A DNA stretch of 64,000 nucleotides from Planococcus liqunii (lineage in GTDB: Bacteria > Bacillota > Bacilli > Bacillales_A > Planococcaceae), in assembly GCF_030413595.1 (NCBI RefSeq), contig NZ_CP129238.1, positions 2,542,001-2,606,000 of the forward strand, written 5' to 3'. Shown here in pieces: positions 50,635-60,442 of this stretch. Each line of letters begins with the position of its first letter. Position 1 is the stretch's first letter. The notes beneath the pieces were generated by a model. The model was not told where the DNA came from, searched no databases, and saw only the letters and a program-made list of their open reading frames with translations. The position numbers and the translations under genes are program-made.

Positions 50635-51834
50635 ATGAAAGCTGCAGGTATTGTTGTTGAGTACAATCCATTTCATAATGGCCACCTCCACCACGCTTTT
50701 CAGTCGCGCATCGAGTCTGGAGCCGATGTGCTGGTTGCTGTGATGAGCGGCCAATTTCTGCAGCGGGGAGAGCCTGCATTTGCCGACAAATGGGCACGGA
50801 CTGAAATGGCCTTGGCCAGCGGTGTGGATATTGTCATCGAGCTTCCCTATGTTTATGCCACTGCACAAGCTTCAGATTTTGCCAAAGGCGCTATCGCCCT
50901 GCTCTCGGCTATCGGCTGCGAATCGTTTTGCTTTGGCAGTGAACAAGGCTCCATTGAGCCTTTCCTTCGGACGTATGGGCTCTTAGAGAGCAAACGCGCT
51001 GTTTATGAACAAAAGATCCATGAAGCCGTCCAGACGGGCATCAGCTATCCTAAGGCCTTAAATGAAGCCTACACCAGCCTAACCGAAAACGGTGCAGGCT
51101 ATGCCGATTTAAAGCAGCCGAACAATATACTGGGCTACCATTACATAGAAGCAGCAAAAAAAATGGCTTCCCCGATTCGCCCGCTGACCATTCAGCGCAT
51201 TGCAGCCAATTACCATGATCCGATCGATAAGGAACTGACCATCGCCAGCGCAACCGGCATCCGGCAGGCTTTTTTTGAAGGTGGATCGATGGAGGAAATC
51301 GCCAAATACATGCCTGAAGCTTCCATCTCCATTCTGAAGGAATTTACTGAGGCGCATCAGGGGTTCGGCAGCTGGGAACGTTTTTATCCCCTGCTGCGCT
51401 ATAGCATTCTTCGGGAGCGTCCATCCCGGTTAAACCGGTTTGCCGAAGTGACAGAAGGCATCGAAAACCTGATTTATGAAGCGGCAAAAAAAGAGACGGA
51501 GTTTGAAGGTTTCATCAGCCGCGTGAAATCGAAGCGGTTTACACGCACCCGCGTGCAGCGGATGCTGACGCATATCTATACCGGCTTCACCTGGGAAGAG
51601 CTCCGTTCTTTCGAAAAGCCCGCTTATATGCGATTGCTCGGCATGACCACTAAAGGAAAGCAGTATTTAAACCAGCAAAAAAAGAATATCGGGCTCCCCT
51701 TAATCAGCCGGGCCGCAGATTTAACGGACCCGATGGGGAAACTCGATATTCATGCCAGTTCCATGTATCTGCTTGGTATAGGGGCAATGGATGTAAAAAA
51801 AGAATTTACGACGCCTCCACGTTATTTCGGCTGA
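50635..51834 (+). CDS. tmcAL: tRNA(Met) cytidine acetate ligase (TmcAL, YlbM)
   Basis: Activates acetate with ATP to make N4-acetylcytidine at the wobble base of elongator tRNA-Met. 399 residues; nucleotidyltransferase motif EYNPFHNGHLHH near residue 9, then MSGQFLQRGEPAFADKWARTEMAL and the C-terminal FTRTRVQRMLTHIYTG. SD AAAGGAG. It is convergent with the protease gene and the two coding regions overlap by 13 nt at their ends. Confidence 0.93.
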   Translation: MKAAGIVVEYNPFHNGHLHHAFQSRIESGADVLVAVMSGQFLQRGEPAFADKWARTEMALASGVDIVIELPYVYATAQASDFAKGAIALLSAIGCESFCFGSEQGSIEPFLRTYGLLESKRAVYEQKIHEAVQTGISYPKALNEAYTSLTENGAGYADLKQPNNILGYHYIEAAKKMASPIRPLTIQRIAANYHDPIDKELTIASATGIRQAFFEGGSMEEIAKYMPEASISILKEFTEAHQGFGSWERFYPLLRYSILRERPSRLNRFAEVTEGIENLIYEAAKKETEFEGFISRVKSKRFTRTRVQRMLTHIYTGFTWEELRSFEKPAYMRLLGMTTKGKQYLNQQKKNIGLPLISRAADLTDPMGKLDIHASSMYLLGIGAMDVKKEFTTPPRYFG

Positions 51835-52847
51835 AGTTCATCCAAATACGCAATCGCGTCATCAATCGTTTTCACCGGCACAATCTTCATGGTTGTGCCG
51901 ATTTTTTCTGCCGTTTCCTTGGCCACATCGTAGTTGGAAGCAGAAGCGCCTTCAGTGTCATCGTCCGGTGCAAAGAAAACATCCATGCCTTCATTGTCGG
52001 CCGCAATCACCTTCTGGTCGATTCCGCCGATTCTGCCTACTTCCCCTGTGCTTTGCATCGTGCCAGTGCCCGCAATATCATAGCCTTTGGCGATGTCTTC
52101 TTCAAGCAGCTGGTTTAAAATTTCCAGGGTGAACATCAAGCCCGCAGAAGGGCCGCCAATATTTTCCGCATCGATCTTCACTTCCGGAGTGGTGGCAATG
52201 TCTTTATTTTCTACAAATGAAATGCCGAGTCCAATTCGATCCGGCTCTGTCGGAAGCGGCGCAAGCGCAATGGTTTCTGTCAGTTTGCGGCTTTCGCGTT
52301 CAAAAGCCAACTCCACTTTTTCCCCGTCTGCTTTTCCTGCTATATAGTCGATAAATTCCTGCTGTGATTCGAAGCCATTGCCGTCAATCGACAATACTTG
52401 ATCTCCTGGGGCAAGCACTTCGTCTGCCGCTCCCCCTTCGAGGACGTTCATCACGAATACCCCATTGTTATTCACTTCATAAGGCTTGCCGGCTTTTTCA
52501 AAAGCCACCTGCAGTGCATTTACTTGTGAATCCGACATCAGCTTCAACTGGCGCACATTGTACTCTTCATCGCTCTCATGCGGACTGCGGACTTCTTCGG
52601 GCTTCAGAATTTTATAGCCGTCCTGAAATTTTGCAAAAAGATACAGCGCCGGTGTAGCGTTCAGCATCGAAACCGTCATTAAACTTAAAGTGCCTTCGTC
52701 GTCTTCGTCTCCTCCGACCACTTCCACTAATGGACTGAGTTCGTATGCGCCTCCCGGCCGGGTAATGTAATAATTCATCTGATATGTGGATGTGAAAATT
52801 GCTAAGGCGGCAACGATTACCAATGCAATTAATTTATTATTTTTCAT
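51822..52847 (-). CDS. SepM-type PDZ-Lon membrane serine protease (YlbL)
   Basis: 341 residues: N-terminal membrane anchor (about 7-26), PDZ domain (about 110-195, with VLEGGAADEVLAPGDQVLSIDG), and a Lon-type protease domain with the Ser in GGPSAGLMF and the Lys in GGIDQKVIAAD. SepM of Streptococcus mutans trims a competence pheromone; B. subtilis YlbL takes part in recovery from the SOS division block. The substrate here is unknown. Confidence 0.9.
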   Translation of the reverse strand: MKNNKLIALVIVAALAIFTSTYQMNYYITRPGGAYELSPLVEVVGGDEDDEGTLSLMTVSMLNATPALYLFAKFQDGYKILKPEEVRSPHESDEEYNVRQLKLMSDSQVNALQVAFEKAGKPYEVNNNGVFVMNVLEGGAADEVLAPGDQVLSIDGNGFESQQEFIDYIAGKADGEKVELAFERESRKLTETIALAPLPTEPDRIGLGISFVENKDIATTPEVKIDAENIGGPSAGLMFTLEILNQLLEEDIAKGYDIAGTGTMQSTGEVGRIGGIDQKVIAADNEGMDVFFAPDDDTEGASASNYDVAKETAEKIGTTMKIVPVKTIDDAIAYLDELQPK

Positions 52848-52880
52848 TATGCTGCTCCTTTCCTAATTGGCAGCCAATAA

Positions 52881-52903
52881 CAAAAAGCCACGTTAAACGT
52901 GAC

Positions 52904-52905
<2 letters not shown>
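52881..52905 (-). terminator. Terminator of rsmD-coaD
   Basis: GTCACGT (52903-52897 on the minus strand) pairs with ACGTGGC (52893-52887), then TTTTTG. It overlaps the coaD stop codon. Confidence 0.75.
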
Positions 52906-53951
<1,046 letters not shown>

Positions 53952-54033
53952 CTAATCGCCTCTTATTTGCTAAATTTCTTATGAAAAAAATCTGCCTAAT
54001 GGTAGAATGTTAAATGGAAAGGACGTGACCTAA

Positions 54034-54414
54034 ATGATTCAACGATTTATCGAATTAGGCGAAGGGTATGGAGATCTTTTTGAACTCCGTGAATTGATCA
54101 CTGTAAATTCTCACCGTTTCAAACACGGGTTTATTTTTGTTTCAACAACCAAGGGAGGACAGCCGGTACTGTCGGTTGCAGCGGCATTTGAGCCGGCCAC
54201 AGAAGGCGGCTTCATGCCGATATACATATGCCGGGAAGGAATTCCGGAGAACTCAAAGCGCCTCGACTTGTTTGAAGAAACGGTAAAAGGGCTTGGGCAT
54301 GAGCCAATCAAGATGGATGTAAAGCATTCTTCCGCCTACGCGGAAAAGAAATTCTATTTTAACCACTTGATTGCCATTCTCCGATTAAACCATTACATTC
54401 CACCGATGCAATAA
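54034..54414 (+). CDS. Conserved protein of unknown function
   Basis: 126 residues, soluble, with FELRELITVNSHRFKHGFIFVST and FNHLIAILRLNHYIPP. I recognise it as a short protein found beside the ylb genes in Bacillales; some databases label it methylthioribose kinase or DUF7147, but it has no kinase motif. SD AAAGGACG upstream. Its stop codon abuts that of ylbG on the other strand with no bases between. Confidence 0.65.
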   Translation: MIQRFIELGEGYGDLFELRELITVNSHRFKHGFIFVSTTKGGQPVLSVAAAFEPATEGGFMPIYICREGIPENSKRLDLFEETVKGLGHEPIKMDVKHSSAYAEKKFYFNHLIAILRLNHYIPPMQ

Positions 54415-54687
54415 TTATAAGCCGATCTTATAATCGTACTCTTTGGCTTTATCCGGTTTTGCGTTTTCGTATTCCGTTTTCAGGAACGGCCGCTGCGATT
54501 CTAGAACCTGCTTCACGTATGGCAGTTTTGACAATTTGTTTTTTGTGCTTTCAATGACTTCCTGGTCCATATAAAGAACGGCATATTTGAGCCTTCGCGA
54601 GATAAAATGGACATGTCCGTATTTTCTAAGCGATTTGGCTTGTTTTAAATGATGGACATAAACAATAAGGCCCTGGCGATCACGCAT
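54415..54687 (-). CDS. ylbG: YlbG family protein (DUF2129)
   Basis: 90 residues from ATG 54687 (AGAGGGA upstream): [38 protein letters not shown] is the family pattern, followed by a charged tail. Function unknown; in Bacillales it sits between ylbF and rsmD. Here two genes, gdpD and an unknown protein, have come between these neighbours. Confidence 0.85.
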   Translation of the reverse strand: MRDRQGLIVYVHHLKQAKSLRKYGHVHFISRRLKYAVLYMDQEVIESTKNKLSKLPYVKQVLESQRPFLKTEYENAKPDKAKEYDYKIGL

Positions 54688-54855
54688 AACTATCCCTCTT
54701 TTCTTACTGATAGAATACCATAGGAAAGAAAAAAGCCGCAACCAGTGAAGCCGAAACATTCGCAGGCTCTTTCTGTACTGCACAGCAACAAAGTTCCCAC
54801 CATCTGATCCGCTTGCATGTTCAGGATAAAACTAACAATAAATTCTGGAATTCGT

Positions 54856-54861
54856 TATAAT
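54856..54861 (+). promoter_or_regulatory. gdpD promoter -10
   Basis: TATAAT 38 nt before the gdpD ATG. A weak -35 candidate CTAACA lies about 18 bp upstream. Confidence 0.5.
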
Positions 54862-54898
54862 GACTTTAGTTACATTTTCGAGGGGGTAATCCATTCTT

Positions 54899-55816
54899 AT
54901 GGGGAAAAAAACAAAAATCGGACTTGCTGCCGTTGCAGTCGGAGCAGCTGCTTGGGCAGGTTCTAAAGCATTAGCAACTCCACAAACGAGACCCGGGAAA
55001 GATGTGCTGGACTACGGCCACCCCATTGTCCTGGCACATCGTGGAGGCGGTGCCATTGCTCCAGAAAATACAATGGCGGCATTCAGAAAATCAGCAGAGC
55101 TGGGAGTCCACGGATTTGAAATCGATATCCGATTGAGCAAAGACGAAGAAATCCTGGTATTCCATGACGAATACCTGGACCGGACAACAGACGGAGCTGG
55201 ACGTGTAGCGGATTTGACGCTTAAAGAACTCTTGGAATTTGACTTAGGCTATCATTTCGTTGACCCGTCAGGCAAGACAACTTATCGGGGCAAGGGCGAA
55301 AAAGTCGTGCTTCTGCGTGATTTGCTGGAAGAATTCCCACAAATGTTCATCAATATTGATATGAAGGATTCTCCAGAAACTTATGAAGGCAGCTTGGTTC
55401 CTTCGAAATTGTGGAGATTGATCGACTCTCTGGGCGTTCATGACCGTGTAGTGGTTACCAGTTTTTATGATGAACAAATTGACCGCTTTAATCTTTATGC
55501 CCAAAACCGGGTGGCGATTGGCGCTGGGGAAAACGAAGTGAAAAAAGCGTATACGGCATTCAATAGCCAATTCGGCCATTTGTATAACCCGCGCGCTGAT
55601 GTCTTTCAAATTCCTGTCCGTTCATCGATGTTCCGGCTGGACCTGCCGCGGTTCATCGCATTTTTATCCAACTTGAACATTCCCGTCCATTACTGGACAA
55701 TCGACGAACCGGAAGAAATGAAGGCATTGCTTGCTGCAGGTGCACAAGGAATTATCACAGGACGGCCAGATCTGGCTGTCGCCCTCATTAGCGAAACGGA
55801 AAATCAAACGCAATAA
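54899..55816 (+). CDS. Glycerophosphodiester phosphodiesterase
   Basis: Hydrolyses glycerophosphodiesters to glycerol-3-phosphate and an alcohol. 305 residues with an N-terminal membrane/signal segment (about 7-26), then the GDPD barrel: catalytic HRGGGAIAPENTMAAF, metal site FEIDIRLSKD and HDEYLDRTTDG, and the C-terminal YWTIDEPEEMKALLAAGAQGIITGRPD. The SD-like GAGGGGG is about 12 nt from ATG, wider than usual. Likely envelope-associated and used in lipid or teichoic acid turnover. Confidence 0.92.
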   Translation: MGKKTKIGLAAVAVGAAAWAGSKALATPQTRPGKDVLDYGHPIVLAHRGGGAIAPENTMAAFRKSAELGVHGFEIDIRLSKDEEILVFHDEYLDRTTDGAGRVADLTLKELLEFDLGYHFVDPSGKTTYRGKGEKVVLLRDLLEEFPQMFINIDMKDSPETYEGSLVPSKLWRLIDSLGVHDRVVVTSFYDEQIDRFNLYAQNRVAIGAGENEVKKAYTAFNSQFGHLYNPRADVFQIPVRSSMFRLDLPRFIAFLSNLNIPVHYWTIDEPEEMKALLAAGAQGIITGRPDLAVALISETENQTQ

Positions 55817-55819
55817 AAA

Positions 55820-55849
55820 AATGTGCAACGAAATCGTTGCACATTTTTT
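55820..55849 (+). terminator. Terminator of gdpD
   Basis: ATGTGCAACG (55821-55830) pairs with CGTTGCACAT (55835-55844) around AAAT, then six T. Confidence 0.92.
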
Positions 55850-55877
55850 CATATATTCTGTTTGAAGTGAAGAAAGT

Positions 55878-56135
55878 AGGCGCATCCGCTTTTCTTTTCT
55901 AGCTGCAATGGCCAGATTCTCGGGTCATAAGCCAGCCTGGCTGCGTAGCAAAAAGCGCCACTTCGCCAGTCCAGCTTACGCCTTTCGAATCTAAACGGCC
56001 ATTTCCACTTTTCTTGTCCAGCTGCTGCGCCCAGCCTCTCGAGGTCGCTTCAGACTGGTCTGCGATGGCCAAAAGCGCCATCACCGCCCAGCCTTCCAGC
56101 GCTTGTCGAGGCTAAACAGGCGCATCCGCTTTTCT
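55878..56135. repeat. Tandem copies of a Bacillales intergenic repeat
   Basis: Two diverged units of about 120 bp (55895-56013 and 56014-56135) and an end fragment. AGGCGCATCCGCTTTTCT occurs identically at about 55878 and 56118. Shared marks in each unit are AGCTGC, CTCG-GGTC, AAAGCGCCA, CTAAAC and a CTTTTC end. Similar repeats occur between genes in many Bacillaceae and Planococcaceae; the units can fold on themselves. No gene is seen in this stretch. Confidence 0.75.
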
Positions 56136-56137
56136 CT

Positions 56138-56584
56138 TTAAGCGGAGCATGAGCAGCCGCCGCCTGTTCCGCAGCTTCCTCCGCAAGAAGAATCGGAAGA
56201 GAAGAACGGATTGCTGGAAGGGATTTTCACCGCTTCCGAGACGGATCTTCCAAGAATGAAGCTTACTTGGTCCATCAAGTCCTGCAGTTCATTTTCTGCC
56301 AAGCGCAAGGCTGCGATTTGTTCGTTCAAATCCAGCCGGCGCTTGTCAACGCGGATCTGTTTCATTACCCGGCTGTAATCGGGATGGTATTTGCCGAACC
56401 TCTGAACTTCTTCATATTGTTCTTTTAGTCTAGCAAACGCATGAATTTCATCAGCCAAACCTTTATCGTTATAAACAGTATCATAAGCTTTTCGGTAAAG
56501 CTCGCCCTGTTCAGATTGCAAAATCATTTCGCTTAACTCTTCTGCAGAGTCAGTTATTTGAACCCATTCGTAGGTCATAAACAT
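56138..56584 (-). CDS. ylbF: YlbF/RicF family regulator
   Basis: 148 residues from ATG 56584, 7 nt after GGAGG. Helical YlbF domain with EMILQSEQGELYRKAYDTV and EQYEEVQRFGKYHPDYSRVMKQIR, and a cysteine-rich end (SSCGGSCGTGGGCSCSA). In B. subtilis YlbF, YmcA and YaaT form an iron-sulfur complex that directs RNase Y mRNA maturation; the cysteine tail fits that cluster role. The tandem repeats start just after its stop. Confidence 0.93.
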   Translation of the reverse strand: MFMTYEWVQITDSAEELSEMILQSEQGELYRKAYDTVYNDKGLADEIHAFARLKEQYEEVQRFGKYHPDYSRVMKQIRVDKRRLDLNEQIAALRLAENELQDLMDQVSFILGRSVSEAVKIPSSNPFFSSDSSCGGSCGTGGGCSCSA

Positions 56585-56658
56585 ATGCATTCCTCCTCTA
56601 CACGTTTCATCATAGCAGAAATTTACCCATTTTCATACATATTGAAAGGACTGGTTTT

Positions 56659-57144
56659 ATGAAAAATTTATCGAAGCAATTTCAGCGTATTGTTGATAAC
56701 AGCACATTGGAAGACTTGAAAATTTTGGGCGACTTCCTTGAAAATTTCGAGAAAAAGCAGCAAGGCGAATTTAAAACATATTTAAGCGCCAGCTTGAACA
56801 TGCAGCGGGAAACTGACGAGCATTCGAGTGCTGTCCGCATTCCGAACACTCCTTTTATCCACAATAATATCGACATTCCGCACGGCGGCATCCTGGCTGT
56901 TTTATTGGATACAGCGATGGGTACCCTGGCCAGCAGCAAATGCCCCGAAGGCTACGCTGCTGTCACCACCAATATCACCATCCATTACCTCACTGTGGCT
57001 GTTGAAGATGAAATCCGGGCAGATGCCCGCATGATACGCCAAGGCGCCCATACGATGGTTGTGGAGGGCAATATCGTGCAGCAAGACGGCAAGCACATCG
57101 CCACTGCCACCGGCTCTTTTTTTATCGTTCCTAAAAGACAATAG
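56659..57144 (+). CDS. PaaI-type hotdog-fold thioesterase
   Basis: 161 residues; single hotdog domain with the active-site block HNNIDIPHGGILAVLLDTAMGTLAS and ITIHYLTVAVEDEIRADA, and a C-terminal IATATGSFFIVPK. Members hydrolyse acyl-CoA thioesters. The N-terminal 45 residues are a helical extension. Its stop lies 2 bases from that of the convergent CAP protein gene. Confidence 0.88.
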   Translation: MKNLSKQFQRIVDNSTLEDLKILGDFLENFEKKQQGEFKTYLSASLNMQRETDEHSSAVRIPNTPFIHNNIDIPHGGILAVLLDTAMGTLASSKCPEGYAAVTTNITIHYLTVAVEDEIRADARMIRQGAHTMVVEGNIVQQDGKHIATATGSFFIVPKRQ

Positions 57145-57146
57145 GT

Positions 57147-58211
57147 TTATTGATTTTCAGCAGTTGCCGGTTTCTGCTTTAAAAAATCCTGGGTATAATA
57201 TTTGCCGAATACCCCTACCCCGATTTGATTAAAGCGGCTGGACAATAAAGTGTCCCGGTGATTCGGCGAATTGATCCAGCCATGCACGGCTTCTGCAGCG
57301 TCGGAGTATTTAGTCGCCGTATTTTCGGCAGCTTCTTCAAAAACGATGTTGGCATTCGTCAGCCGCTCTTCCAAACTTTTCAATTCAGTTTCTTCTGCTG
57401 AGAAGTTCTGTTTCGCTGTATTTTGACTATGTTCTTTTGCCAGCATGCTGACAGCCGGATTTATAGCCAATGGATTTTTTTGGTGGCGCAGGCGATACAC
57501 ATTGGTTAAATCAATAATCTGTTTGGAATTGGCGTCATCGATGGATTGCTGAAGGCCCGAAGACGGCGTAATGGCCGGCAGCAAATCCCCTGAGAACATC
57601 ATATCGTAAGGCTGATGGCGCACCAATGTTTCAGCGTCCATAAACCGGACTGCCTCGAGTTTCTGGTCTTCCCCGTCGATATAGAGCTGGGCGTAGACAT
57701 CGCCGAAACTGGCAAGCAGGCGTTTTTTCAAATCGTCCGAACTGAGGTTAAAGATATAAATATTGCTTCCATATTTCACCGTGATTTCGTTTTCAACAAT
57801 TGTAAAACGGTACAAGTCATCCAAAGTCTGGCCAATTTTATACGGCGCCGGATCAGTTGCAATTCCCGCTGTATAAACTTGTATAACTTTGCCTTCTTTA
57901 ATGCCGGCCATCAGATAATTGGAGTATGAGGCGTCATAAACCCACCATTCGTATCCGAAGGCGGAAGGTTCAATCCGGGAGGGCTTTCCAAAATCCGCGA
58001 GCCAGTCTTTGGAGGGTTTGCCTATATAAGTCGACAGCCCTTCCATCGGCCGTTCCACGTCCATCGGATTTTCTACCAAATCTTGTGCGGGCAATGGATC
58101 TTGCGTTTGCGGAGCTTCCAGCATTTCGTTTTCCTCAGTAGGAGAATCGAAATAGAAAAAGACGATGAGAATCACCGATAGAAAAATCATAATGCGCAGC
58201 AAGTCTTTCAA
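57147..58211 (-). CDS. ylbC: CAP-domain secreted/anchored protein (YlbC-like)
   Basis: 354 residues: membrane anchor (about 5-23), a CAP-associated N-terminal domain (about 60-200, with IGKPSKDWLADFGKPSRIEPSAFGYEWWVY), and a C-terminal CAP/SCP domain with IIDLTNVYRLRHQKNPLAINPAVSMLAKEHSQ and HGWINSPNHRDTLLSSRFNQIGVGV. The HxxS/H-E pattern of CAP proteins is present. Same place as B. subtilis ylbC. Function unknown. Confidence 0.9.
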   Translation of the reverse strand: MKDLLRIMIFLSVILIVFFYFDSPTEENEMLEAPQTQDPLPAQDLVENPMDVERPMEGLSTYIGKPSKDWLADFGKPSRIEPSAFGYEWWVYDASYSNYLMAGIKEGKVIQVYTAGIATDPAPYKIGQTLDDLYRFTIVENEITVKYGSNIYIFNLSSDDLKKRLLASFGDVYAQLYIDGEDQKLEAVRFMDAETLVRHQPYDMMFSGDLLPAITPSSGLQQSIDDANSKQIIDLTNVYRLRHQKNPLAINPAVSMLAKEHSQNTAKQNFSAEETELKSLEERLTNANIVFEEAAENTATKYSDAAEAVHGWINSPNHRDTLLSSRFNQIGVGVFGKYYTQDFLKQKPATAENQ

Positions 58212-58244
58212 TCGAACAGCTCCTCAATAAAGTATATATACACA

Positions 58245-58274
58245 ATTATAACAGCCGTGCGCATTCTGACACAA
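58245..58274 (-). promoter_or_regulatory. ylbC promoter
   Basis: TTGTGT (58274-58269), 18-bp spacer, TATAAT (58250-58245) on the minus strand, 34 nt before ylbC. Confidence 0.65.
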
Positions 58275-58282
58275 TCTAGCCA

Positions 58283-58311
58283 TTGCAACAAGCCGTTTTT
58301 TCATCTATTAT
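58283..58311 (+). promoter_or_regulatory. yugN-like gene promoter
   Basis: TTGCAA (58283-58288), 17-bp spacer, TATTAT (58306-58311). Its -35 is only 8 bp from the divergent ylbC -35. Confidence 0.7.
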
Positions 58312-58353
58312 TAAAGAAGCATTTAGTCAGTTTGATATCGAGGAGGAGATCCT

Positions 58354-58719
58354 ATGTATTTTGAAAATACAGGACTAGAAAACATTCAAGTGGACTTTAC
58401 TTTACTTGACGACATTATGAGCCGCCATGGCTTAACTAAAGAAGGCCAATGGGACTACGAGCGCGTTACATACGACCGCAAGTTTATTGTCCGCGAAGGC
58501 ACTTACTATCTACGCGTTTTCGGCTATGCAATCACTGGCGACATTGATGCCGGCGATGCAGTTGTAAAACTGATGAAACCTGTTGTCGGCAAACACTACT
58601 ACCCACACGGTGTAGAATATGGCGAAAACGAGCATTTCCCAGAGCATTTGGTTAAATCTTGCGCTGAAGTGCTAAAAGCAATCAAAACAGAAATAGCAGT
58701 TTTTGAAATTAAAGCATAA
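58354..58719 (+). CDS. YugN-like family protein
   Basis: 121 residues, soluble, without membrane segments. MYFENTGLENIQVDFTLLDDIMSRHGLTKEGQWDYERVTYDRKF followed by YYLRVFGYAITGDIDAGDAVVKLM is the YugN-like family pattern. Function unknown. GGAGGAG upstream; single gene with its own promoter and terminator. Confidence 0.85.
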   Translation: MYFENTGLENIQVDFTLLDDIMSRHGLTKEGQWDYERVTYDRKFIVREGTYYLRVFGYAITGDIDAGDAVVKLMKPVVGKHYYPHGVEYGENEHFPEHLVKSCAEVLKAIKTEIAVFEIKA

Positions 58720-58722
58720 GAA

Positions 58723-58760
58723 AAACCGCAGTTCTTAATTGAACTGCGGTTTCTATTTTT
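58723..58760 (+). terminator. Terminator of the yugN-like gene
   Basis: AACCGCAGTTC (58724-58734) pairs with GAACTGCGGTT (58741-58751) around a 6-nt loop, then a T-rich tail. Confidence 0.9.
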
Positions 58761-58766
58761 CTAGCG

Positions 58767-58819
58767 GCAAAATAAGCAGCTATCTATAATCCACTTCAAT
58801 GGTCAGGCCGCTTATTTTT
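58767..58819. other. Second hairpin with T tail
   Basis: AAAATAAGC and GCTTATTTT arms about 30 nt apart, ending in a T run; possibly a backup terminator. No gene is seen in 58820-58940. Confidence 0.35.
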
Positions 58820-58940
58820 TGTCGGCCACTTGTTTGTCATTCTTTTCACCTCAGCAAGAGAAGCGGGCATGATTAAAATTGATTTCAAGGTCTAACCTGA
58901 AGAACTCTCCTATCAATCGCCAGTTACTAAAATACAGTCA

Positions 58941-58970
58941 TAAAAAAAAGAACCTGGAAAGGTTCTTTTT
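58941..58970. terminator. Terminator of ctaG-DUF420
   Basis: AAAAGAACCT pairs with AGGTTCTTTT around GGAA with A and T runs on both sides, next to the stop at 58971. Confidence 0.88.
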
Positions 58971-59432
58971 TTATCCGCCTAAAATTGCCTTGAAAACAGA
59001 AGTGGTGTGTCCGCCTTCGTAGATTACGTAAAGCAAAAGGTAGACGACTACACCCGTAATCGCTGTGAAAAACCAGATGACGCTCGTGATTGGGCCAAAC
59101 TTCCGGTGTTTTTCGAGGCGATTCTTTAAGCCAAGCCAAATCGTAATCAGCCCCATAATGCCGCCGGTAGTAGCGAGACAGATATGGAAAATCAGGAATA
59201 TGGTGTAGATGAGTTTGTATTCATCAGGTCCCCCGAATGCCGTATTTCCGACAAAAATTGTGCGGGACATGTAAATGATGAAAAACGTCAACGCGGCAGC
59301 ACCTGCTGCTAGCATTACTTTTTTATGCGCTTCAATGTTGCGTCGGCGAATCAAATTCCAGCCAATCGCTACTAAAACGGCACTTAATACGATAAAAAAA
59401 GTACTGATGGTTGGTAATAGCGGCAAATTCAT
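58971..59432 (-). CDS. DUF420 family membrane protein (CtaM/YozB-like)
   Basis: 153 residues with five membrane segments. Histidines at membrane borders (EAHKKVMLAAG, IFHICLATTGG and the C-terminal EGGHTT) fit the DUF420 family, whose members CtaM of Staphylococcus aureus and YozB of B. subtilis act in aa3-type oxidase assembly. It follows ctaG by 24 nt, and the oxidase genes are next to it, which supports that role. Confidence 0.85.
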   Translation of the reverse strand: MNLPLLPTISTFFIVLSAVLVAIGWNLIRRRNIEAHKKVMLAAGAAALTFFIIYMSRTIFVGNTAFGGPDEYKLIYTIFLIFHICLATTGGIMGLITIWLGLKNRLEKHRKFGPITSVIWFFTAITGVVVYLLLYVIYEGGHTTSVFKAILGG

Positions 59433-59456
59433 TTAGTAGTTTCTCCTTTGGCTTCT

Positions 59457-60380
59457 TCAAGCATTATGTCTGTGTAAGGCCATATTCTTACGGTCTTCAA
59501 TCGTTTTCGCTGTAATTTCATCAGCATTATTATTTTCATTTCTCAGCCATTCATAGAAAACCAGCCACAGGAAAACCGTAAAAATCAATTCCTGTACGAC
59601 TTTCATGGTAATGCCGCCAGTCCGCTGGTCCTCAAGCGCTGACATATTTGTGAAAAGTTCAGGCCCGGTCAAGCCGAGTTGGGCAAGTGTGCCAGCTGGT
59701 ACACATAACGCCATGGCTTGTTGCCACGCTTGTCCATCTGTATAAGTAGCATAGAAAGCTGTATCGCTGAAAATGATCAATGCACAGGCAGGCGTGATCA
59801 ATACACTTAGCCCGAATAAGTACGCAAGCTTTTTCAGCCCATGGAATTTATAAGCGCCTTCCAAATTATTGACAACAGGCCACCAATACAGCATAGCAGA
59901 ACCAAAAAGAAGGAGGCTGACTGCTGCATGCAATAATGAATTCATTTTTACAAAATCAAAAATTAAAGGAATGTGGTAAAAAGAGAACACCATTCCAAAA
60001 ATGATGATCGCTAGCATGGGTTTGGTGAATAAATCAAAAACAGGTTTAATCACCGGACGATTGATGATGGAGCGCCATAGCCAGGACGGGATCCCCATAA
60101 TAATAAGAGGCGGAGCCAGAAGAACCAAAAATGCCATTTGGAACATATGCATGGTAAAAATGATATGGCCCAGCAAATCGACTGGCCCTCCTTTGATTAT
60201 ATACAGTAAAAGCATACCTGAAACAAACAGAAGTGCTTCTTTTTGTTTCAGCGGCTCGCTGTCTTTAAACTTGTCTCTCCATTTAACGGTAACTAAAAAA
60301 TATAAGATCGTGATTAACACGAGGACTCCCAAGAAGTATGGACTCCATAAAGCCTGAAACCCAAATATACTAATCGGCAT
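59457..60380 (-). CDS. ctaG: Cytochrome c oxidase assembly factor CtaG
   Basis: 307-residue membrane protein of the caa3 assembly CtaG family, with about seven membrane segments. Family blocks are LLGHIIFTMHMFQMAFLVLLAPPLIIMGIPSW and TDGQAWQQAMALCVPAGTLAQLGLTGPELF. It is needed for caa3 oxidase formation in B. subtilis. Here it has its own promoter and is separated from ctaF by a terminator. Confidence 0.95.
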   Translation of the reverse strand: MPISIFGFQALWSPYFLGVLVLITILYFLVTVKWRDKFKDSEPLKQKEALLFVSGMLLLYIIKGGPVDLLGHIIFTMHMFQMAFLVLLAPPLIIMGIPSWLWRSIINRPVIKPVFDLFTKPMLAIIIFGMVFSFYHIPLIFDFVKMNSLLHAAVSLLLFGSAMLYWWPVVNNLEGAYKFHGLKKLAYLFGLSVLITPACALIIFSDTAFYATYTDGQAWQQAMALCVPAGTLAQLGLTGPELFTNMSALEDQRTGGITMKVVQELIFTVFLWLVFYEWLRNENNNADEITAKTIEDRKNMALHRHNA

Positions 60381-60413
60381 GCCAGCATACCTCCTTTTTT
60401 CTTAAGTACCCCC

Positions 60414-60442
60414 ATTATATAGTGTGGGGATGGGTATATCAA
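60414..60442 (-). promoter_or_regulatory. ctaG promoter
   Basis: TTGATA (60442-60437), 17-bp spacer, TATAAT (60419-60414) on the minus strand, 34 nt before ctaG. Confidence 0.85.

Noticed and set aside
55878..56135. Structured RNA gene or riboswitch at the ylbF-gdpD junction
   Set aside because: The tandem layout and the match to a familiar intergenic repeat explain it better than a single RNA gene.
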